Source: UBA4363 sp002393965 (GTDB lineage: Bacteria > Bacteroidota > Bacteroidia > Bacteroidales > Paludibacteraceae). From it: a DNA stretch of 64,000 nt. Location of the stretch: assembly GCA_946542925.1 (NCBI GenBank), contig CAMNLA010000016.1, positions 5,926-69,925 on the forward strand. Direction: 5' to 3'. The notes beneath the pieces were generated by a model. It ran no database searches and was not told the DNA's origin. It saw only the letters and a program-made list of their open reading frames with translations. Positions 43,111 to 51,615 of this stretch are shown in pieces; the stretch's first letter is position 1, and each line of letters opens with the position of its first letter. The position numbers and the translations under genes are program-made.

Positions 43111-43707
43111 CTACAACTGACCTGCTTCGACGAGGGTGATGACGCGCTCAATGATCTTGTCGCGGTCATTCCCGTCGTACTGGTCCTTGAGGTTCTCGCC
43201 GAAGAGACGAGCAATGCCTTGGTAGAAGAAGGCGGTGAATTTGCCACGGTACATACGGATCAGTTCGTAACTGGTGATGTGGGTCTCGCGGTCGATGAGT
43301 TTGATGAGCATACGTCCCTGGCTGCGTGTCATCTTCCATACAACCGGTTCGTATTCCGCCTTTACTTTTTTCTCCAAGTCCTTGAGGTAGGCGCGCTTCT
43401 CCTTCTCGGTGGACATTTTCGCCAGTTCGGCATTCGCCTCATTGAGGGTCCTGCTGACAATACGGGCATACGGCAGGCACTTCTTGACATCGCGCACGGT
43501 CTTCCAATAGAACTTCTCTGCCCGGCGGTTCTTGAACTTCAGAGGAGCATAGCAGTAGGCGGTCGGGAGAGGGGGCATGATGTAGAGGGTATCACCGTTC
43601 TCCTCGACAAACACCTCGCAGACTTTGGCATGCTGAGACAGGACTGATGCTGAGAGCAACAGGAAGGGGAGTAAGATGAGCAGTCGAAGTGAGAGGGGTT
43701 GTCGCAT
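43111..43707 (-). CDS. DUF4294 exported protein
   Basis: A 198-residue protein with a signal peptide (MRQPLSLRLLILLPFLLLSASVLSQ) and the DUF4294 body: DTLYIMPPLPTAYCYAPLKFKNRRAEKFYWKTVRDVKKCLPYAR, a charged central helix, then LIKLIDRETHITSYELIRMYRGKFTAFFYQGIARLFG. DUF4294 is a Bacteroidota family of unknown function, probably periplasmic. The ATG at 43707 is chosen because the upstream extension runs into U32 coding sequence. It is 22 bp downstream of the U32 gene. Confidence 0.88.
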   Translation of the reverse strand: MRQPLSLRLLILLPFLLLSASVLSQHAKVCEVFVEENGDTLYIMPPLPTAYCYAPLKFKNRRAEKFYWKTVRDVKKCLPYARIVSRTLNEANAELAKMSTEKEKRAYLKDLEKKVKAEYEPVVWKMTRSQGRMLIKLIDRETHITSYELIRMYRGKFTAFFYQGIARLFGENLKDQYDGNDRDKIIERVITLVEAGQL

Positions 43708-43729
43708 GGGTGTAAGGGTGTTTTTTTTG

Positions 43730-45031
43730 TCAGTAGGTCTTCTGGGTGGTACGGTCCAGCCGGAATAACTTGTCGCCACGGTGAAGCCGCTCCGTTGTAC
43801 GGATAGAGATGAGTTCACCCTTGCCGACCTTGGCAACTGGCTGTCCGGCATCGTTCCGCATCTCGTGTACGACATCTTCGTAGGCTCCTGTGGTGGTACC
43901 GGTGACAAGGTATTCATCGCCTTCCGTGAGTTCATGAGTCTCAATCAAAAATTCTGCCACACCGAGTTTGGTGAAGAAATTCGTGCATTTGCCGACATAT
44001 ACTTTCTTGACGGTGGCCAGAGAACCGTAGTGTGCGGTCCATTCTCCCAAATGTTGCCCCAGATAGTAGCCATCCCAGAATCCGCGGTTGAAGACGCGTG
44101 CGAGCCGCCTGTTCCAGTTTTCTATCTTCGCCTCGATGGTTGCCTTTGCCTGATCGTCCGAGTCAATGTCGTCATATTCCCCACCCAGCCATGCCCCGAT
44201 GGCTTCGTTGTAGCAGCCGACGACCGTCTGAACGTATTCGGCGCCGCGCGCACGACCTTCAATCTTGAGTACGCGCACTCCGGCATCCAACAGTTTGTTG
44301 AGAAAGTGGATGGTCTTCAGGTCTTTGGGTGACATAATGCACTCGTTGTCAATCTCCAGTTCCTCGCCCGTCTCCTTGTCGGAAACGACATAGGTACGAC
44401 GGCAAATCTGCATGCACTCACCCCGATTGGCCGAACGCCCCTGACGATGGAGAGAGAGGTAGCACTTGCCTGATATGGCCATGCAGAGGGCTCCGTGACA
44501 GAACATCTCGATGCGCACCGGTTTGCCGTGAGGTCCGACGATGCCTTCGTGTTCGATGGCTTCGTGGATGGCTGACACTTGCTCCATGTTCAGTTCGCGA
44601 GCCAATACAACAACGTCAGCGAAGCGGGCATAGAAGCGCAAGGCTTCGACATTGGCGATGTTGAGTTGAGTCGAGAGGTGCACTTCGACTCCGATGCTGC
44701 ATGCATAGGTCAGTACCGCCACGTCGGATGCAATGATGGCAGAGACGCCCGTCTCCTTTGCTACATCGACGATGTGGTGCATGAGAGAGAGATCCTTGTC
44801 GTAGATGACCGTATTGACGGTCAGATAGGTCTTGACTCCAGCCTCCCGGCATCGTCGTACGATTTCACGCAGGTCCTCTTCGGTGAAGTTGTTGGAGGAA
44901 TGAGCCCGCATATTGAGATTCTCAATTCCGAAATAGACCGAGTCGGCACCCGCCTTGATGGCGGCTGAGAGACTCTCGTAGGAACCTACGGGAGCCATGA
45001 TTTCGATTTCGTCTCTGGATGGTTTCTGCAT
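43730..45031 (-). CDS. U32-family peptidase-like protein (tRNA hydroxylation type, TrhP-like)
   Basis: A 433-residue member of the U32 family. It begins EIMAPVGSYESLSAAIKAGADSVYFGI, contains the family signature EMFCHGALCMAISGKCYLSLHRQGRSANRGECMQICRR with its cluster of cysteines, then VLKIEGRARGAEYV. Well-studied relatives (TrhP/YegQ, RlhA) take part in prephenate-dependent RNA hydroxylation rather than proteolysis; assigning this one to tRNA 5-hydroxyuridine formation is inference. It is co-transcribed with DUF4294, with a promoter box at 45090-45097. Confidence 0.88.
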   Translation of the reverse strand: MQKPSRDEIEIMAPVGSYESLSAAIKAGADSVYFGIENLNMRAHSSNNFTEEDLREIVRRCREAGVKTYLTVNTVIYDKDLSLMHHIVDVAKETGVSAIIASDVAVLTYACSIGVEVHLSTQLNIANVEALRFYARFADVVVLARELNMEQVSAIHEAIEHEGIVGPHGKPVRIEMFCHGALCMAISGKCYLSLHRQGRSANRGECMQICRRTYVVSDKETGEELEIDNECIMSPKDLKTIHFLNKLLDAGVRVLKIEGRARGAEYVQTVVGCYNEAIGAWLGGEYDDIDSDDQAKATIEAKIENWNRRLARVFNRGFWDGYYLGQHLGEWTAHYGSLATVKKVYVGKCTNFFTKLGVAEFLIETHELTEGDEYLVTGTTTGAYEDVVHEMRNDAGQPVAKVGKGELISIRTTERLHRGDKLFRLDRTTQKTY

Positions 45032-45089
45032 GGATGTCCGTTATGTATGGTGAGAGAGACGACGGGTGTGTGCAATCCCTCTGACCTTG

Positions 45090-45097
45090 CAAAAATA
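45090..45097 (-). promoter_or_regulatory. Bacteroidota -7 box for the U32 gene
   Basis: TATTTTTG followed by CAAGG on the minus strand, 59 bp before the ATG. Confidence 0.5.
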
Positions 45098-45171
45098 GGA
45101 AGAAAAAGGCAAAAAGGGATGACGTCGTGCATTTTCCGTCCTACAGATGGGTGGAGCAACTGGAAAAGTCG

Positions 45172-45179
45172 TATATTTG
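45172..45179 (+). promoter_or_regulatory. Bacteroidota -7 box for rsfS-ftsH operon
   Basis: TATATTTG followed by C, 50 bp before the rsfS ATG, divergent from the U32 promoter. Confidence 0.6.
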
Positions 45180-45228
45180 CGCTTTGCTACACGGCATCTG
45201 TTCTGGGATGCAAATATGAATGTAAAGA

Positions 45229-45591
45229 ATGGAAACAAACTTATTGATAGATAAGATTATAGAGGGAATACAGGACGTCAAGGGACATGCTGTTAAGGTG
45301 GTGGATCTGAGAAGTCTCACCGAGCGTATCGCCGATGCGTTTGTCATCTGTGAAGGTAGTTCGACAACGCAGGTCAGTGCCATTGCCGACAATGTGACCG
45401 AGTACGTACGCAAGGAAACGGGAGAGAAACCATGGAGCGTACAGGGACGCGAGAATGCAGAATGGGTGGCTTTCGACTATGGCAATGTGCTGGTGCACGT
45501 TTTTCTTCCTGAAGCGCGTGCTTTCTACGACCTCGAACACCTGTGGGCAGACGCTGAGATACGAGAGATTAAAGACGTGGATGACCTTTGA
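45229..45591 (+). CDS. rsfS: Ribosomal silencing factor RsfS
   Basis: A 120-residue protein that binds ribosomal protein L14 and blocks subunit joining in starvation. Family features: IIEGIQDVKGHAVKVVDLRSLTERIADAFVICEGSST, REGAEWVAFDYGNVLVHVF-like block (read here as NAEWVAFDYGNVLVHVFLPEARAFYDLEHLW). First gene of a long plus-strand operon, 14 bp before ftsH. Confidence 0.95.
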   Translation: METNLLIDKIIEGIQDVKGHAVKVVDLRSLTERIADAFVICEGSSTTQVSAIADNVTEYVRKETGEKPWSVQGRENAEWVAFDYGNVLVHVFLPEARAFYDLEHLWADAEIREIKDVDDL

Positions 45592-45605
45592 TACAAACAG
45601 ACGAC

Positions 45606-47762
45606 ATGGCAGACAAGAACAATGATACTCTGAATAGAAACGACCGCCAACAGCCGCAGAACAAGAAGGGCGGACGTTTCTTCCAACCTAACTTCAACTG
45701 GCTGTTTATCTTGATATTCGCTGCACTGATCGGTGTGAACTTCCTGAGTGACGGGAATACCAGCAAGCAGGTGAACTATACTGTCTTTGAGGGGATGGTT
45801 TCGCATAACTGGTTGCAGAACATCAAGATCAATATCGATAACAATACGGCTTCTGCCGAGGTGGTTCCCGACTCGATCGGCAAACTGCCGAAGTCGCTGG
45901 TACCGCCGCAGCAGGAGAAGGGTAAGAAACTCATGGTGGAGGTGATCACCCCTGGCGGCGAAGCGACCAGCAAGATGCTGAAAGACCGTGGTTACAAGGG
46001 AGCCGTCGAGTACGTCCGAGACGATAACTGGGTCGGTCACCTGCTTTGGACCTTCGGTCCGGTGGTACTGCTCGTCTTCCTGTGGATCTTCTTGATGCGC
46101 CGCATGGGTGGCGGAGCAGCAGGCGGAGGCATCTTCTCAGTCGGAAAGTCGAAGGCACAGGTGTTCGATAAGGACAACCGTGTGAATGTGACGTTCAAGG
46201 ACGTGGCAGGACTGGCAGGAGCCAAACAGGAGGTAGAGGAGATTGTGGAGTTTCTCCGTAATCCGAAGAAATATACTGACCTGGGAGGTAAGATACCGAA
46301 GGGTGCTCTGCTGGTAGGCCCTCCGGGAACAGGCAAGACGTTGCTCGCCAAGGCAGTGGCAGGAGAGGCTAGTGTGCCTTTCTTCTCCATGTCGGGTAGC
46401 GACTTTGTCGAGATGTTCGTCGGTGTGGGTGCCAGCCGCGTGCGTGACCTGTTCCGTCAAGCGAAGGAAAAAGCACCGTGTATCATCTTTATTGACGAGA
46501 TAGATGCCGTGGGACGTGCCCGTGGCAAGAATCCGAATATGGGTGCCAATGACGAACGGGAGAATACGTTGAACCAGCTCCTGACGGAGATGGACGGTTT
46601 CGGTACGAACAGCGGCGTCATCATCCTGGCTGCCACGAACCGTGCCGATATTCTGGACAAGGCACTCCTGCGTGCCGGGCGCTTCGACCGCCAGATCCAT
46701 GTCGAACTGCCAGACCTGCAGGAACGGAAGGAGATATTCCAAGTTCACCTGCGCCCTATCAAGACAAGCGATGAATTGGATGTCGATTTCCTTGCGAAAC
46801 AGACGCCGGGATTCAGCGGTGCCGACATCGCCAACGTCTGCAACGAGGCTGCCCTTGGGGCTGCCCGCAAGAATAAGAATGCCGTGGACGGACAGGATTT
46901 CATGGATGCGGTGGACCGCATCGTGGGTGGCCTGGAGAAACGTACGAAGATAATGACTAACTCGGAGAAGAAGGCTATTGCTTTCCACGAGGCGGGTCAT
47001 GCTACAATTTCCTGGTTCCTGCAGTATGCGAATCCGCTGGTGAAAGTTACCATCGTGCCGCGAGGAGAAGCACTGGGCGCTGCCTGGTATCTGCCGGAGG
47101 AGCGTGTCATCTCGAACCGTGAACATATCCTGGATGAGATGTGTGCTACGCTGGGCGGACGTGCCGCAGAGGAATTGTACGGTCATACTGCCTCTACGGG
47201 TGCCATCAACGACTTGGAGCGCGTCACCAAGCGTGCCTACTCGATGGTAGCCTATTTCGGCATGAGTGAAAGTCTGTCGAATCTTTCGTTCTATGACTCG
47301 ACGGAGGCGCAGTACGGATTCACGAAGCCTTATAGTGAGAAGACGGCTGAACTGATTGACAAGGAGGCGCAGCGTATCATCAACGAACAGTACGAACGGG
47401 CGAAGCGCATTCTGAACGAACACGAGGAAGGACACCATCAGTTGGCTCAGATACTGATGGATAAGGAAGTTATCTACACCGAGGATGTAGAGAAAATATT
47501 TGGAAAGCGTCCATGGGAATCCCGTGCGGATGAACTGCTGGCGGACGAGAAAGCCGCTGCGGAGAAAATGGTGGAAGAGCGAGACCGTAAGCGGGAAGAG
47601 GAACAGAAAGCCCTCTCTGCTACTGAACAAGTTGAGGCTACGGTAACAGAGAGTAAAGAACCGAAGGAAGCAGACGGACAGCCAGAAACGGAAAAGACAT
47701 CCGACAATGCTGACGTACAGACATCGGCAGAGCCAACGGCGGAGGAGAATAAAGAGCAATAA
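45606..47762 (+). CDS. ftsH: ATP-dependent zinc metalloprotease FtsH
   Basis: Membrane-bound AAA+ protease (718 residues) for quality control of membrane and short-lived cytosolic proteins. Two transmembrane helices (FNWLFILIFAALIGVNFL and LLWTFGPVVLLVFLWIFLM) enclose a periplasmic domain. Then come Walker A GPPGTGKT (about residue 238), Walker B IIFIDEIDAVG, the second region of homology (RADILDKALLRAGRFDRQ) and zinc motif HEAGH (about 461). The tail of about 70 residues is Glu/Ala-rich. The ATG at 45606 is preferred to a TTG that overlaps rsfS. Confidence 0.97.
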   Translation: MADKNNDTLNRNDRQQPQNKKGGRFFQPNFNWLFILIFAALIGVNFLSDGNTSKQVNYTVFEGMVSHNWLQNIKINIDNNTASAEVVPDSIGKLPKSLVPPQQEKGKKLMVEVITPGGEATSKMLKDRGYKGAVEYVRDDNWVGHLLWTFGPVVLLVFLWIFLMRRMGGGAAGGGIFSVGKSKAQVFDKDNRVNVTFKDVAGLAGAKQEVEEIVEFLRNPKKYTDLGGKIPKGALLVGPPGTGKTLLAKAVAGEASVPFFSMSGSDFVEMFVGVGASRVRDLFRQAKEKAPCIIFIDEIDAVGRARGKNPNMGANDERENTLNQLLTEMDGFGTNSGVIILAATNRADILDKALLRAGRFDRQIHVELPDLQERKEIFQVHLRPIKTSDELDVDFLAKQTPGFSGADIANVCNEAALGAARKNKNAVDGQDFMDAVDRIVGGLEKRTKIMTNSEKKAIAFHEAGHATISWFLQYANPLVKVTIVPRGEALGAAWYLPEERVISNREHILDEMCATLGGRAAEELYGHTASTGAINDLERVTKRAYSMVAYFGMSESLSNLSFYDSTEAQYGFTKPYSEKTAELIDKEAQRIINEQYERAKRILNEHEEGHHQLAQILMDKEVIYTEDVEKIFGKRPWESRADELLADEKAAAEKMVEERDRKREEEQKALSATEQVEATVTESKEPKEADGQPETEKTSDNADVQTSAEPTAEENKEQ

Positions 47763-47774
47763 GGAATATCGGAT

Positions 47775-48641
47775 ATGACAAACCTGCAGCAAAGAACATT
47801 GACGGGAATAGCCTATGTGGCTGTCGTCATCGGATCCATTCTTCTGAATCCAATGACCGACGGTCTGTCGCTGGCACTGCTGATGCTGGTCGTGGCGGTG
47901 CTGTCCATGCATGAATATATCGGACTGGTGAATGCAAAATATTCACTGACGGTTTCGGAGCCACTTTCGTATATAGGCATCGTACTGCTCTCGTTCCTGT
48001 TTCTCCTGCCTCCTACTATGCTGGGGCTGTTGTGGCCCTTTTACGCATTCTTCCTTGTCGTCTCGTTTGCGTTGGAATTGTTCCGGAAGCAGGAGCAACC
48101 AGTCCTGAACTGGGCTTGCTTCGCCTTCGGTCAACTCTATATCGCACTGCCGTTAGCACTGATGAATACTTTGGCTCAATGGTCTGCCGTGCCGCAGATA
48201 CCGCTTGCCATCTTCGTCATTATATGGGTCAACGATACGTTCGCCTATCTGACGGGGCTGACGACGGGCAATACCATCGGTAATCATAAGATGTTTCCGC
48301 GTATCTCGCCTAAGAAGTCGTGGGAAGGACTGGCAGGAGGCTTCTTGTTCTCGTTGCTGGCAGGAGTGCTGTTCAACCAGTTCACAGAAGGCGGCACGTT
48401 GGCGTTTTGGCTCGGATTGTCGTTCGTGATAGCCGTGTGCGGTACGTTTGGTGATCTGGTGGAGTCTCTCTTCAAACGCACGTTGGGAGTGAAAGACTCG
48501 GGAACGATTCTTCCCGGTCATGGAGGCATGTTGGACCGTTTTGACAGTGTGTTGTTTGCCATAGTGGGAGCATCTCTCTACATCGCGTTTGTCTCGCTGC
48601 TGGTTACTCTCCAAATGCAGGGAGTCTTCGGTATCTTCTGA
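47775..48641 (+). CDS. cdsA: Phosphatidate cytidylyltransferase
   Basis: Integral membrane enzyme (288 residues) that makes CDP-diacylglycerol from phosphatidic acid and CTP. Seven to eight transmembrane segments. The full family signature SLFKRTLGVKDSGTILPGHGG then MLDRFDSVL is present near residue 230. It precedes psd and pssA, which use its product, and starts 12 bp after ftsH. Confidence 0.95.
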   Translation: MTNLQQRTLTGIAYVAVVIGSILLNPMTDGLSLALLMLVVAVLSMHEYIGLVNAKYSLTVSEPLSYIGIVLLSFLFLLPPTMLGLLWPFYAFFLVVSFALELFRKQEQPVLNWACFAFGQLYIALPLALMNTLAQWSAVPQIPLAIFVIIWVNDTFAYLTGLTTGNTIGNHKMFPRISPKKSWEGLAGGFLFSLLAGVLFNQFTEGGTLAFWLGLSFVIAVCGTFGDLVESLFKRTLGVKDSGTILPGHGGMLDRFDSVLFAIVGASLYIAFVSLLVTLQMQGVFGIF

Positions 48642-48696
48642 CGCAAAGAACGTGAGTTGTAATTTTAAGTAAGAAAAACATAACGAAATACGAACT

Positions 48697-49371
48697 ATGC
48701 ATAGAATCAGAATACACAAAGAGGGCAGGGTGATTATCCTATCGCTGTTGGCATTGCTTTGCGTGCTGAACATTGTTCTGTGGTGGTTGTTGGACCATAC
48801 GAATCCGCTATTGATCGTCAACCTCTGCATCAGTGTGCTGGCTTTTTGTTATTTCCTCTATTTCTTCCGTATTCCGAAACGACTGATAACAATCAATGAC
48901 CCTGCTCTGGTCATTTCTCCGGCAGACGGGAAAGTGGTTGTGATTGAGCCTGTGGAGGAGAATGAGTTCCTGCACGAGAAGCGTCTGCAAGTGTCGATAT
49001 TCATGTCGTTGATTTCGGTACATGCCAATTGGTACCCTGTGAGTGGCACGGTGAAGTACGTCTGCCATCACAAGGGGCGTCATCAGGCGGCATATCTTCC
49101 GAAGAGCAGTGAAGAGAATGAGCATTCGTCGGTGGGAATCCTCTCGGAGGGAGGGACTCTGTTATTGATGAAGCAGATTGCCGGAGCCTTGGCACAGCGC
49201 ATCGTGACCTACGCAAAAGCCGAGAAGGAGTGCAAGATCAATGAGCAGTTGGGATTCATCAAGTTCGGTTCGCGAGTGGATCTCTTCCTGCCTCTTGACA
49301 CGGAATTGTATGTGAAGGTAGGAGATAAGGTAGTGGGAAATGAAACCATCATTGCCCGGCTGAATGAATAG
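48697..49371 (+). CDS. psd: Phosphatidylserine decarboxylase, short form
   Basis: A 224-residue proenzyme that converts phosphatidylserine to phosphatidylethanolamine. Two N-terminal hydrophobic helices, then ALVISPADGKVVVIE, FMSLISVHANWYPVSGTV, and the self-cleavage site GS in IKFGSRVDLFLP near residue 190; the serine becomes the pyruvoyl group. The short archaeal-type form without the long C-terminal arm is usual in Bacteroidota. Encoded directly ahead of pssA. Confidence 0.92.
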   Translation: MHRIRIHKEGRVIILSLLALLCVLNIVLWWLLDHTNPLLIVNLCISVLAFCYFLYFFRIPKRLITINDPALVISPADGKVVVIEPVEENEFLHEKRLQVSIFMSLISVHANWYPVSGTVKYVCHHKGRHQAAYLPKSSEENEHSSVGILSEGGTLLLMKQIAGALAQRIVTYAKAEKECKINEQLGFIKFGSRVDLFLPLDTELYVKVGDKVVGNETIIARLNE

Positions 49372-49391
49372 TTTTTTCCAAAGACAAGAAC

Positions 49392-50108
49392 ATGAATTTC
49401 ATACGTAAAAACATTCCTAATGCACTGACGTGCTGTAATCTGTTTGCCGGTTGCGTAGCATCGGTCTATGCTTTCTGGGGAGATTATAAGGTGGCGGCCT
49501 ATGCTGTCATAGTCGCCGCGGTGTTCGACTTCTTCGATGGTTTTGCTGCCCGTCTCCTGCAAGCCTACTCTCCGATAGGCAAGGAACTGGATTCATTGGC
49601 TGACGACGTGAGTTTCGGTCTGGCTCCGGGTGTGGCGGTCTATAGTTATCTCTTCGGATGTCCTGCCGTACCATGGGCATGGTTGCCGTTTGTCGGTTTT
49701 TTGCTCTCGGTTTTCTCTGCTTTGCGACTGGCAAAGTTCAATATCGACGAGCGGCAGACCACTTCCTTCATTGGGTTGCCTACTCCTGCCAATGCCATCT
49801 TCTGGATGTTCACGGTGGCAAGTCTGAGCCATTACCACTTGTTGCTCGGTCGTTCGGGTGTGCTGACCATGGTCATTGCCGTTCTTGTGTTCTCATGGTT
49901 GTTGGTGAGTGAAGTGCCGATGTTCTCGCTGAAATTCCATGACTTCACAATGAAAAACAACACAGTGCGTTACTTATTTCTGTTGCTCTCGCTGTTGTTC
50001 TTGGTTACAGCCTTCGTCCTGCCGCAGTGTAGTGTGCTGCTTGCCTTCCCGATTATTATCCTGTTCTATATTCTGCTCTCCATCGTGCATCATATTGCTT
50101 CTAAATAA
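49392..50108 (+). CDS. pssA: CDP-diacylglycerol--serine O-phosphatidyltransferase
   Basis: A 238-residue membrane enzyme of the CDP-alcohol phosphatidyltransferase family that produces phosphatidylserine, the substrate of Psd. The motif DGxxARx8Gx3Dx3D is complete: FFDGFAARLLQAYSPIGKELDSLADDVSF near residues 43-70. About seven transmembrane segments. It lies 20 bp after psd and 2 bp before the FKBP gene, so the cdsA-psd-pssA route to phosphatidylethanolamine is encoded together. Confidence 0.95.
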   Translation: MNFIRKNIPNALTCCNLFAGCVASVYAFWGDYKVAAYAVIVAAVFDFFDGFAARLLQAYSPIGKELDSLADDVSFGLAPGVAVYSYLFGCPAVPWAWLPFVGFLLSVFSALRLAKFNIDERQTTSFIGLPTPANAIFWMFTVASLSHYHLLLGRSGVLTMVIAVLVFSWLLVSEVPMFSLKFHDFTMKNNTVRYLFLLLSLLFLVTAFVLPQCSVLLAFPIIILFYILLSIVHHIASK

Positions 50109-50110
50109 GA

Positions 50111-50578
50111 ATGAAACGACTGTTTTTTATAGCGATGTCTTTCCTGCTGGTGATAGCTGTGACAGGATGCAAAGACGAATACGAAGATACGCGTGATGCG
50201 GGGTCAGCCTATCTCTCGCTTAATGCGAGCCAGGATGGAGTGGAGCGTCTGTCGAACGGTCTGCAATACAAGAAATACTATCCGGACAATGAGACGTGGC
50301 CTGCACCGCCTTCTCTACCGACATATGTCAATGTGAACTATACGGCGATGTTCATCAACGGAGATACGCTTTCGTCAGGAAATAACGTCACGATGGGCTA
50401 TTCCGTCATGGTGAAAGGACTTCAGGTGGCTATCCGTCACATGCGTATCGGGTCCAAATGGCGTATCTGGGTACCTTATAACCTTGCTTACGGTTCTGAC
50501 GGTATTGATGAGTCGGGTCTGAAGGTTGATCCGTACACGGCACTTATCTATGATTTAGAACTATTGGGTGCGAACTAA
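50111..50578 (+). CDS. FKBP-type peptidyl-prolyl isomerase lipoprotein
   Basis: A 155-residue lipoprotein with a signal peptide and lipobox (IAVTGCKDEYED). The C-terminal half is FKBP-like: YVNVNYTAMFINGDTLSSGNN, MVKGLQVAIRHMRIGSKWRIWVPYNLAYGSDG, then LIYDLELL. It probably folds proteins of the periplasm or outer membrane. It begins 2 bp after the pssA stop, so the two genes are translationally coupled. Confidence 0.85.
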   Translation: MKRLFFIAMSFLLVIAVTGCKDEYEDTRDAGSAYLSLNASQDGVERLSNGLQYKKYYPDNETWPAPPSLPTYVNVNYTAMFINGDTLSSGNNVTMGYSVMVKGLQVAIRHMRIGSKWRIWVPYNLAYGSDGIDESGLKVDPYTALIYDLELLGAN

Positions 50579-50592
50579 CGAAAACGAGATTC

Positions 50593-51414
50593 ATGAAGAA
50601 AAAAATCACGATAATCCTTCTTTTGGCGATAGTGTCAGTCGGGTCGGTATCTGCTCAGCGCATCGGCTTGGAAGGCAGTTACAATACAGGACTGTTGCAT
50701 TCGAAAAAGTCGGGTGATGACAAGACAAATGCTTTCCATGGTTGGGATGCCCTGTTTCGCTACGAACAATTCTTGGACTCCGCGTCACACTGGTCGCTGA
50801 ACATCGGTTTGGGCTGGCGGTATATTGCCGGTCGATACGGAGTGGAGTGGTATATCCCCTATAGCACCTGTACCCGTTTTACGCATGAAATAGTCGTTCC
50901 ATTGGATTTGGCTTACTACTTCGACCTGAATGAGAAGAAACGTTTCCGCCTCAGTGTGTTCGGTGGTCCGCGTATGGGTATGGGACTTTTCGGCAGTTAC
51001 GGCAACCATTATTACATGGCAACGCGAGAATATGACAAGGTAAATCCGTATAATGGATCGTTCCGAGGTGGTGAGATGAATCGTGTCTCGCTTGCGGTAG
51101 GTGCCGGAGTGGGCATTGAATGGTATGGTCTGATGGCCAAAGTAAACTACGACTTTCCATGTACGAACCTGGCGCACGATGGTCTGCCAGACGAACTATA
51201 CCGTCATCAGTTCAGATTCACGGTCGGCTATATGTTAGATTTACGCCCGATAATCAAGAGACGCAGGGAGAATAAGATACCGATTTTCCAGCGTGAGAAC
51301 CGCCAGATGTTCGGTCAGCAACAGACTCAGTCAAAAAGAAAAAAAGACAAGAAGGAAAAGAAAGAGGAACCTCGGAAGAGAGGTCCGCAGGTAGGTGTGA
51401 CAACCGGATTGTAG
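50593..51414 (+). CDS. Outer-membrane beta-barrel-like protein
   Basis: A 273-residue exported protein with a signal peptide (ITIILLLAIVSVGSVSAQ). Repeated amphipathic strands with aromatic ends (YNTGLLHSKKSGDD, WSLNIGLGWRYIAGRYGVEW, FRLSVFGGPRMGMGLFGSY, LAVGAGVGIEWYGLMAKVNYDF, FRFTVGYMLDLRPI) suggest an outer-membrane beta-barrel. The last 45 residues are very basic (many Lys, Arg, Gln), unusual for a barrel end, and may sit in the periplasm. No named family recognised. Last gene of the operon. Confidence 0.65.
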   Translation: MKKKITIILLLAIVSVGSVSAQRIGLEGSYNTGLLHSKKSGDDKTNAFHGWDALFRYEQFLDSASHWSLNIGLGWRYIAGRYGVEWYIPYSTCTRFTHEIVVPLDLAYYFDLNEKKRFRLSVFGGPRMGMGLFGSYGNHYYMATREYDKVNPYNGSFRGGEMNRVSLAVGAGVGIEWYGLMAKVNYDFPCTNLAHDGLPDELYRHQFRFTVGYMLDLRPIIKRRRENKIPIFQRENRQMFGQQQTQSKRKKDKKEKKEEPRKRGPQVGVTTGL

Positions 51415-51440
51415 AAGCAACTCCTGATCGTTGAAGAAAA

Positions 51441-51482
51441 AAAGCACCCGGAGACCGATTAGTCGGTCTCCGGGTGCTTTTA
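51441..51482 (+). terminator. Terminator of the rsfS-to-barrel operon
   Basis: An 18-bp perfect stem (51441-51458 with 51463-51480), loop TTAG, ending in TTTT. A-rich on the other side as well, so it can act in both directions. Confidence 0.9.
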
Positions 51483-51531
51483 TATGTTGAATAACATATT
51501 GATTTTCTTTATTTTTTTGACAAGTATTCGA

Positions 51532-51539
51532 TATTTTTG
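51532..51539 (+). promoter_or_regulatory. Possible -7 box for the large surface protein
   Basis: TATTTTTG followed by AAAC, 77 bp before the ATG at 51616; an AT-rich leader follows. Spacing to an upstream TTTG is shorter than usual. Confidence 0.4.
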
Positions 51540-51615
51540 AAACTATCAATTTGACAATTCTAAATAAGCAAACAACTAATCATTATTTTCATTCAACCAT
51601 TAAATCATTCTTTTT

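Noticed and set aside
42932..43120. Plus-strand 62-residue frame containing NHAVFVPKYR, reminiscent of IS200 transposases
   Set aside because: The resemblance covers under ten residues and lacks the catalytic HUH context. The opposite strand of the same DNA gives a much better serine recombinase start.
46137..47912. 591-residue open frame antisense to ftsH and cdsA
   Set aside because: It is a shadow of conserved coding sequence, with biased composition and no family features. Similar long shadows occur opposite leuS (57941-59143) and the phosphoesterase gene (5769-6485).
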